Position numbers and translations under genes: made by a program. From Lithospermum erythrorhizon (Eukaryota; Streptophyta; Magnoliopsida; Boraginales; Boraginaceae): 64,000 nt of DNA. The notes under the pieces are model-generated. The model did not search any database and was not told where the DNA came from. It saw only the letters and a list, made by a program, of their open reading frames with translations. The stretch covers positions 124,001 to 188,000 of the forward strand of contig JADFUC010000979.1 in assembly GCA_019722365.1 (NCBI GenBank). Reading direction: 5' to 3'. This document shows positions 55,729-64,000 of this stretch, piece after piece; within the stretch, counting starts at the first letter, position 1, and the number at the start of each line of letters is the position of its first letter.

Positions 55729-58706
55729 TTACCTGTAGATGTTTGGGTTTTCCTCGCTTTGAATAAGAGGTACACCATCTTCTCGCCAAATCACGCGATC
55801 TTCACATAATGCTATAGCCACCTCTGCATATAATTTATGCTCCTGAGAAAACAAGATGAAGGATGAGACTAAGACATAAATTCCTTACAAAAGCCGTTTG
55901 GCATATGAATTCCTTACGCAAAGTAGATGCATAAGAAATGGCTTTTGGGTGAGCGGTGTGAAAAGAAACTACCTCATGGAGGACGCGTTCAGCAAGTTTT
56001 TCTGCTGTATCATCTGAATACACGGGAACAACCTTTTGAGCAAGGATACGCCCTGTGTCGTATTTCTCGTCAACGTGATGGATTGTAGGGCCAGAATACC
56101 TAAATAAGCAACAAATAGTACATCATAAGGATGACTGGTATGTAGTTTACAAGATGGAAGAGAAAAATGTGAAACCCAATGGTGTTGACGAAGCTAACGT
56201 GCTAATTAAAAAATGAATTGCAGACCGGCAAAAAGCTTAGGAAATGGTGGATACATCATACATGCATCAGATATTAAATATACATAAGTAAAGGAATAAT
56301 TGAAACTAACCAAAACAAAGACCTGTTAAAAGAGGAAAGAATCCGAAGAAGATATATAAAAAATAAGAGCTCCAGTTGAAACCAAAAATTTACAGCAAGA
56401 GTTTGAATATGGAAGAGCGAGGTAGCAAAAATTTAAGGGCAAACATTGAGGCTCTTTATAATTGAGCTTAGGAGAAAAATGTAAAAGGTGTATCAATGTA
56501 CCTAGCTCCAGAGGCAATGACAGCTCTATGGACCTTCATCCCATAAAATCCTTTGCCTCCAAAAGCTGGAAGAAGTGAAGGATGAATATTGAAGACATTT
56601 CTTGGATACTCTTGAATCAACTCAACAGGTATTAGCTTCAAGTATCCTGCTAAAAGAACGTAATCGACCTCAAAGGACCTGCAAAGCAAAAAATGAAAGT
56701 TAAAACATCGAGCCGTAGACATCGAAGAAAAGGTGAAATTAAGTCGCATGGAAATGAATAGCCTATAAGCTCAATTCATGACCACTATAATTCCTTACTG
56801 CACTAGATTTCAAACAAGGAAAAAAAGATGCAGGAGAAAATCATTTTATGTTTATCAAGCACTCCAGCCGTAACCAGTGTACAGGCAAGAGTTTTATTAT
56901 GGCTTGGTCACAACTTTTCAAGAACATAAACAGAAAACTATAGTTCTACCTTAGGGAAGCTACAAGATCTTCAGTTGAAACTCCAACAGACTCATCTTTC
57001 ACTTTTGGGAACACAACCACAGGAATCCCATTTTCCTTTGCATATAATGCACCTCCACAGTCTGCATTCACATAAAATCAGAAAGAAACATTAATAGTTT
57101 AATACACAAAATTTTATCACTAGGTGAGGTCTAGATAAACATACATACTGAAATTATTCTTCTGAGTATGTCATGTTAACGGAAACTAGCATCCATGAAA
57201 AAGCATAATAATTAACAAGTTTAACAATTTCAAACTTTAGCTGCACAGTTGGTACTACAGAAACGTTCCAACAAACAAATTTTATGAACTCAACATTTCC
57301 TCTGGAAAGTAAACCCCACGCACAAATTCATACTCAATAAGTCATAGCAACAATCCAGAACTTCAAAACTCATAATAGTGGATATAGTATCATATTATGG
57401 ATCCAAGGGTTACAAAACTCTTCGTTTTGATGATTTATCCTGACTGCTTTACAACATGAAGTACAAAGCATGACTCGAATCTAAATTTATTCAAGTTTCA
57501 TAAGCAGAAAGTTATTAACCAATTATAGAGCCACAAGCCTACAACTTTGGGTATACAAATCCAAATAAAAAATCGCTACACAACTCAAAGAGAGGAAGCA
57601 CAATACATCGGCTATTGGATACAACAAAATCTTATCAATTTGCAATGCAGTTTGCTAGTATGAGCATTCATTGCTGGTTCATCAAAAAAAACATTCATGG
57701 ACAAAATTAAGCTTACTAGTATGAACATGCATCACTGCCAAATTGAATAACATTAACTTATTATCAAAATTAAGCTTTTATAATTGACTAGTGAGACCTC
57801 CCACTTAAACTGATTGATAACAACAACAAAAAAAAACATGATTCACTATAAGGATACATAACATACTCCTCCGTTCCTTCCATCCTAAAAAGACTGTCTA
57901 GTTTGCTTTTTAATGGACAAAATCAACAAACTTTGAAGCATTTATTGACATATATAACTTTGATTTCAATGAAAACGATCATATTAAATAATATACATTA
58001 AAATATTAACATTTAATATATTTTCATCAAATATTATATAAATACAAACATATATAAAAAAACTTCAACTCAAAACTTGAATTCAACCACCAAAAATCAA
58101 AACTCGACAATCTTTTTGGATGGAGACTACTAAAAAAACTAATATAAGGGTAAAGATTACAACTTTAATACAATATCATACTATCCCAATATACTCCCTC
58201 CGTCTCCGTAGACGGTCTAATTGACCATGTAGCTCAAAAGTAATTTATTAATATAATAATTGGTTTTACTCTTTTTCCAATTAAAATAAGAATATTAGAG
58301 GACAAAAAGAGAATTTTTTTTTTTAACTCCAATGCAATAGTTGGTATTAATAAAGTAAAGGATCAGTTATAATATTACCAGGTTTATTAGTGACCAAAAC
58401 AACAACCTCTCCATTAACATCCCCATCAATAATACCCTGGTGAATAGCCCTGAAATTCGAACCACCCCCAGATACAAAAACACCCAACTTTTTCTTCACA
58501 ACTTTTCTTTTTATTTCTGCACTTGAAGTTCTACCATCTATAGCAAAAATGGAGAGTTTCTTGATCATCTTCAACGCAGCAAAAGAATGATTGGTTTTGA
58601 GACAAACCCATTTGAGGGATTGAGAATTTGATGGAAAATATTGGAGTTTGGGGTGGTGGAGATGATGGGGTGATGAAGAGTGAAGGTGGAGGCTTTGAGT
58701 TGCCAT
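55729..58706 (-). CDS. PUR3: Phosphoribosylglycinamide formyltransferase, chloroplast (GAR transformylase)
   Basis: It catalyses the third step of purine synthesis, moving a formyl group from 10-formyl-tetrahydrofolate to GAR, in plastids. Exons on the minus strand: 58706-58379, 57061-56950, 56678-56502, 56099-55973, 55842-55729. All borders are GT/AG and the join is in frame, giving 285 residues. About 70 residues of Ser/His/Lys-rich sequence form the transit peptide. The enzyme part starts -KLGVFVSGGGSNFRAIHQGI-, continues -VVVLVTNKPDCGGALYAKENGIPVVVFPK-, and has -VDYVLLAGYLKLIP- and the catalytic -FNIHPSLLPAFGGKGFYG- (Asn and His). -GPTIHHVDEKYDTGRILAQ- carries the catalytic Asp. Length and exon number suit the plant gene. 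Intron 1 (57062-58378) holds MITE-like DNA. Confidence 0.94.
57866..58131. mobile_element. Stowaway-like MITE in PUR3 intron 1
   Basis: The left end CTCCTCCGTTCCTTCCATCC, followed by TAAAAAGACTGTC, pairs with the right end GACAATCTTTTTGGATGGAG, with a TA just before the left end. The inner part is AT-rich. A second partial element with the usual TACTCCCTCCGTC end begins at 58192 in the same intron. Confidence 0.7.
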
Positions 58707-61030
58707 TGTAATGAATTTGTTTGAATGTTTTCAATTAAGGTTCTTTTGCTCCGACCAGATTACTGTACTTCGTGTCTTGAACAATTCACCTCCCGTCTTG
58801 TTTTACTCTTAAAACAGCGAACGAATCGAAAGGGATCGAAACATGTCTGAATATATTGGAAGAAACGGATTTTTTTGAATTGGCGCAACCTCACAATGGA
58901 TAAAAAAGTAGGTTGTCCGAATGACCCAATAGTGAAGTGTCCGACTTGAAATTTAAATTCAGTTTGATAATTATCAAATCAAGTTGAACCTTATTTTTTG
59001 ATTTTTATCCATTAAACCCTCTTTGAATATTTGACGAGTCAAACCCTTCTCGAATCGAGTAGAATCATTGTGGGATTCTGTTGGATCTTCACTTTTTTTT
59101 TTTAAGGAAATTCGTTTTTTCGTGTATTCAAACATAGCGTTAACACATATTATTGAGATGAATGACTTAACATATCATTTGGATATTTTTTATTTTTTCT
59201 AGGTCAATCTAAATTAAAAATAACATTCAACTTCATTATTCTTGCTTTTGAAGGTGAATAGAGGTTAATGTAGTCGAATCGATTATCCTATATGAAACAA
59301 TTTTTACAATCTCAAACAAGATGAATGAAGAAATTCACCTTAATTCATCTACATTCACCTCAAAAACAAACGCCCATAAAATTCCGGATTCTGTTATACA
59401 ATTAATAATCTCTTAACAGTGTTTTGGGTTGGGGGTAAAATGACTATTTTGCCTCCTATTTTTACGCCAGAAGTGACTGAAAAGTTTATATTCAAGCGAT
59501 AAAATAGCTTATTTCATCAAAAAAATATTATTTGGGAGATGCTAGATAAGGTTGCCCATCGAACGATAGAATTGCCTAATTAACCGCCAGAGTTGGTTCA
59601 AAAATACATTTAAAGCCTAAAAACTACTCATTTCTTACAAAACATATTTGGAAACATCTTTGGAAACTCCGAGTCCAACATAAAATCAAAATTTTTGTTT
59701 GGAAATTATTTTATATAGAATCTCTACATTGGAAAGTTAACATCTTTCCAAAACAAAACAAACCATTTCAAAAAAAAACTATGTCTTTTGTAACGACCAA
59801 GCAACGACGGACATCTCTTTCTGCCTACGCCTCCTCTTATTTCATCTCTTTGAATTTCTTCTACTTCTTTAACTTTAAATCACAAAACACAAATATCATC
59901 AAAATCCTAACACAATGCTTGAAACACGGTTGGAAAACTTCACACCCTAATAATCATCATGCCATTTTTCTAGTTAGTAACCTCTGGTCTATCTGGATCA
60001 CCCAAACAATCAAATTTAAATAATGACCTTCTTCACCTCAACAACTTCTCGCCTCGTAAACATCTTTTCTTAAAAATGAAAAGCAAAGACAAAACATTAG
60101 CATTAATCGTGCATTCAAACCAATCAAACCACAACGAATAAAAATTCTTACACTTTGCAATAACCAACATTCATACATAAATGTGATAAACTCCCCTCAC
60201 ATATCATATATCTATCTTTTCCTCTTACATCATAATAATACATTAACCTGATACATCCATATCTGATGTTTAACTAACAATCATTTCATTCTATTTCATG
60301 ATCAAATAAATATACCACCTTTACAACCACATACCACAACATATATTTCACAAGTTACCCAACATATCATGGCAACAATAATTCAGAGTCTTCTACTGAC
60401 GACTACCACTTTGCCACATACTATAATTTTTGCATTGGATCTCTCTTTTATCGGCAAGCATGCTCTACCCCATTTGCATGGATACAAAAATATGGGAGCT
60501 CGAACAACTTTTAAAGTAACAAATAAAAGGAAGAACCAGTATTTTGTTGAAACTTACGTCTACTTCCACTGACATAAAAGATCTAGCTGTCAAATTCAGA
60601 TCGATTTTGTATATGACATTTGTTTGCCTTAGTTTTGGCTTTCATAATCGCCTAACAACTTTATCATGTGTTTGTTTGAGTTGTTTTACACACACCCAAA
60701 TAGTATTTGTTTCAGGGGTGAAATGACTATTTTGCCCCCTATTTTGGCAAGTCATAGTAGTTACAAAATTATATCTGCGAACAAAATACTATTTCAAAGA
60801 CTAAAAATCACTATTTGCGTGCTGTATATCGTATTCAAGCAGATTTCAGATTGTGACAATAATATATATTAACGAAATTAATTATTTAAAAAAAAAAACC
60901 AAAGTTAGGTAAATCCCAGCCTAACCTTTTCCTTTATCAAAATTAAACACAATTGCCCTTTCACAAAAAATACTCCGTAAGTAAATTTAAACCAAAAAAT
61001 CACCAATTTTTGAACCCCATCGATCCAATT
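58707..61030. other. Intergenic region between PUR3 and the next gene
   Basis: The first 200 bases are the promoter side of PUR3 (minus strand). A phrase AAATGACTATTTTGCC-CCTATTTT occurs at 59439-59462 and again at 60721-60744, so parts of one repeat bracket about 1.3 kb. No gene-like frame is supported between them. Confidence 0.45.
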
Positions 61031-63264
61031 ATGGAAGGAGTAGGTGGTAGACTAGGCCGAACCTCGAGCCGCTACGGTCCAACCACGGTCTTCACCGGTC
61101 CGGTTCGTCGTTGGAAGAAGAAGTGGACCCACATCACCGCCAGCTCCACTAATAATAATTCCACACCAAACACGTCACATCTATTACTCTTCAAATGGAC
61201 CCCACTTAATTGTAATAACGGAGACAAGGGAAGCAAAGAGGATGACGTGTCGGGAGATCACCCACCTAAGCGCAAATTTAAATATGTTCCGGTACTTTTT
61301 TTTCTTCTGACAGTTGCTTTGTTTTTTTATTGCCTTTATTTAGTTTTGTACCTCCATGTTTGTTTTTGCTCAAATATTGTATGTTGCGTATCTAAAATAT
61401 CGTCTAGTTTATTTAAATTAACAAACTTTGTGTCCTTTGAAGTAAAATATTTTATGCTTGGTTTTTGAATATAATGAAATATAGAGTATGGAAATGACTC
61501 ATTACACTAGCGTTGTTCCGGTTTAACAGAAAAGGATGACTCAATACACTGTGATTGGTGACGTCTATTCATATAAAGTGACTGTGGTTAGTTGGATAGT
61601 GTTTCTAAGCCACTCATTACACTCACACTCCTCATATTCATTACTCATGTCTCGATTTAACAAACATCAATCCAACAAGATTTTATTTGTTTTAAGATTT
61701 TTACGAGAGTGAAAAATTATTAAATTAAACGGTATCAAAGAATATTTATATTAATTTTTTTAAACTTCAACGCAAAAAGTCAGATTAATAAAAATAACTA
61801 TCAATATAAATGAAATAAAGTGTTTTTTGCTGCATTTAATGCACTAAATCGAGACGAGGAGTAAGATAAAGCGTTTCAGACTCCCCTCTCGGCCAATTCG
61901 AAACAAACTTTGCCATCACGGAATACTGGCGTAAAGATCCCGACTTTACCCCTCGTGAGGGAGATTCTTCAAAGACACGGATGCTAAGTAGTGTTAAGTT
62001 AATGTTGTCATCCATTTGGGTCGGGGTGAATGTGAATCTAGGTGAAGGTAAAATTGAAAAATTTGAAAAATTAAAGTAGGTAGGTTAAGGGTAGTTGATG
62101 TTAATCGAGGTGAATATTTTAAAATGTTGTTTGGTTTATCTCAATTTGGGGTCAATGAAAACAGGTTTAATCTAGTTGAATCATTTAACTTGATTAAACT
62201 AGGTGAATACAAAAACTAGAAAACCAAACATGATGAAATTAAAAGTACACCTATTATTGGTATTTTTTTTTCCGTATAAAAATATTTTATAAGCACCCTT
62301 CATGAATCGAACTCACATCTCATATTTATGCCGTGGTGATAAATCCATTGCGCTGTGTTCTTGGTTACACCTACATTGGTATTGTTTTCGAGTGGTTATC
62401 AAGTGGCTCTATGGACGGTTGCTTTGGAGTTAGATGGAAGGAAGGTTGTTTAAGGTGGTGAGGATACTATGGAAAGGAATAGGAAGATGATAGAGATATA
62501 GATAAATTGTGCAACAGGTGGTGGTTCAGCTTATTGGCAATGAAGATAACCAAGAGAAGAAGGAGAATACAGTCGAGAACATCAGATTGCAGATGGGTAA
62601 GGAGTATTGGAAAAATCAAGAGGCTCTGGTTTTTTATCTCATCGAGCGCGTAAATTTTGGCATATGGATAGAATGAAAGATTGTACCCTGAAAGTATTCT
62701 CAAGTGTTGACTGTTTACTTCAAACCCGAGGGGGTTGGGGGAAGTTGGTCATTAACTACCACTGCTGTTTTATGTGTTTTAAGTAACTATTTATATTTTT
62801 ACCTCATAGAACTAAAGCATTTTGGTACTTACTGGGCTCTTACATTTTGTTTATTAACGATTTAATATATCCTTCTTTGTTTCGAGTTAGGTAGCAGTAT
62901 TGGAAGAGCAAAAACTTGAGGCATCTGAACAGTTAGAAGATGAAACACTTGAAACTGATACAAATGTTGAGCCGACTTCCAACAGTGATGAGTTGGATGA
63001 GAAACCTGACATCAATGATGTGCCGATGGAAGAATGTCAGGTGGCGTGCACATGAAATTATGTTTGTGTGTCTTTATTATATGCAGTCTACGACTCTGTA
63101 ATTCTTTGTCACTTGTTATTCTTATAAAGATACATGAAAATAGTAGTCTTCTACCATGACAGGGTGTGGAGAGTAAGCAAGAGGAACGCCAGGATCTTAA
63201 CGAAAGCTTGGACTTGAATTCTGAAGATGGAGAAAACAATTTTCAATCTAAACAGATCAAATGA
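61031..63264 (+). CDS. Conserved plant protein of unknown function
   Basis: Exons 61031-61291, 62891-63040 and 63163-63264 (GT/AG borders) join in frame to 170 residues. The basic N-terminal half has -GRLGRTSSRYGPTTVFTGPVRRWKKKW-like conserved pieces (shown here in part: RYGP, GPVRRWKKKW) and ends -PPKRKFKYVPVAVLEEQK-, a block I recognise from unnamed proteins in many land plants. The C-terminal half is strongly acidic (Glu/Asp/Asn/Ser-rich) and probably unstructured. There is no signal peptide or membrane segment. The basic patch may direct it to the nucleus or to nucleic acid, but this is inference. The ATG gives the conserved MEGVG start. Intron 1 is 1.6 kb and contains a SINE-like stretch. 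Confidence 0.85.
62302..62372 (-). repeat. Possible tRNA-derived SINE fragment in an intron
   Basis: On the minus strand the order is AGCGCAATGGATTTATCA (A-box-like), then GAGTTCGATTCATG (B-box-like) about 40 bases on. That spacing and order fit a tRNA-type internal promoter. The 3' part and target duplications are not clear. Confidence 0.35.
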
Positions 63265-64000
63265 AAGATGGTCCAGCCGAGCAATTATGACCTGGGATTA
63301 TTTGAATTCTCAGCTGATCGAGTCATTTAAGCCATTGGAATTATAGCATCTGAGTGTGGCAATTTTTTCCTCTTAAATTTAGAAGTGCACCTGTGATGAT
63401 GATGATGTACAACGGATCACTGCCAAGCAGACGTTAGCTTTGCAGTATAGTCTTCAGTCGGCCGATTGACTATCCTATCATTCAGCTGATTGCAATTTGG
63501 TTCTGATCGCGCACTGAGATGCATTTTTAACAATTTTTTCACCATTAACTATATGGAACATTTCTTGAATACTTGTAGCAGATACCTTCACATAAGAGGA
63601 CATTTGGCTTAGAATTATGTTGAGTTCTTTATGCTTCCCGATACAATTGTATTTACATAAATGACATTATTTTTCTTGATATAAACCAATTTTCCTTTTA
63701 GTAGTAGTTTATCAGTAGGCAGTTCTTTATATTGTTCATATAAGAAATGCAAATTAATCAAAATTGAAGTTCTGATTAGGTTTATGTTTCAAGCTTCAAG
63801 TTCCTATCATGCTTATTACTGTCTATTTGATCTTTCAAAGTCTCTAGTTTTTCACATTTATGAATGCATATACATCATGCTCATATACTAACATATAGTT
63901 GTAAACCTTCTTGAGACCAGCAATATCTTGGTTTTGCTACAATGACAAATGAATTGGTAACAAAATGTTTCTAGTCTTGTTATTTTTTATGTAAAGCTTG
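63265..64000. other. 3' flank, no gene seen
   Basis: Likely 3' untranslated region of the preceding gene, then AT-rich sequence to the window end. Confidence 0.4.

Noticed and set aside
62467..62703. 78-codon Leu/Ile-rich minus-strand frame
   Set aside because: Lies inside the first intron of the gene at 61031 and shows no family feature.
2149..63264. A biosynthetic gene cluster linking the BAHD enzyme, wax synthase and other genes
   Set aside because: No cytochrome P450, oxidase, synthase or transporter partner is present and the neighbours are housekeeping genes.
1..64000. CRISPR arrays, rRNA genes, intact tRNA genes, organelle insertions
   Set aside because: Looked for and not seen; the tandem arrays present lack unique spacers of fixed length, and tRNA-like boxes occur only in a degenerate SINE-like stretch.

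Overview
This window is nuclear DNA from a flowering plant. The genes have AT-rich introns with GT/AG borders, several products belong to plant-only families, and plant LTR retrotransposons and MITEs fill the gaps. The protein flavour (BAHD acyltransferase, ENODL phytocyanins, RhoGDI, plant-type TFIIF-alpha with an N-terminal zinc ribbon) suggests a eudicot, probably an asterid, but the species cannot be fixed from this sequence. There is nothing bacterial, no CRISPR and no operon.

Layout. 1-1,420: degenerate tandem repeat. 2,149-3,459 (-): intact intronless BAHD acyltransferase. 3,600-8,140: ORF-poor, LTR-retrotransposon-like DNA. 8,149-17,915: remains of further BAHD copies on the + strand, one of them split by an 8.6-kb Copia element (9,019-17,591, Sirevirus-like, - strand) flanked by ATAAG target duplications. 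19,342-20,534 (+): probable plastid membrane protein gene with broken frames. 23,935-26,385 (+): RhoGDI, five exons. 27,253-28,290 (+): MBOAT wax synthase-like acyltransferase. 28,898-29,126: Stowaway-like MITE. 29,256-34,840 (+): decayed 5.6-kb Copia element. 34,960-39,913 (+): TFIIF-alpha/RAP74, nine coding exons, preceded by a repeat array and followed by a duplicated last exon. 40,759-47,225 (-): two tandem ENODL-type phytocyanin genes, the second with a damaged exon 1. 47,750-49,260: repeat-like DNA. 50,254-51,468 (-): alkaline ceramidase. 53,903-55,096 (+): DUF506 protein. 55,729-58,706 (-): plastid GAR transformylase (purine synthesis). 61,031-63,264 (+): conserved plant protein of unknown role.

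The genes are unrelated housekeeping or specialised genes and do not form a pathway cluster. The main local themes are duplication and decay: BAHD copies, the phytocyanin pair, the TFIIF-alpha terminal exon, and repeated splice-acceptor/start-codon blocks ahead of TFIIF-alpha. Single-base indels are dense in the repeats and in two gene-like loci, but absent from nine other genes whose exons join in perfect frame. Unpolished assembly error is therefore a real alternative to biological decay. I found no convincing new biological system. The strongest oddities are the TFIIF-alpha 5' and 3' exon duplications and the retrotransposon-split, inverted BAHD copies.
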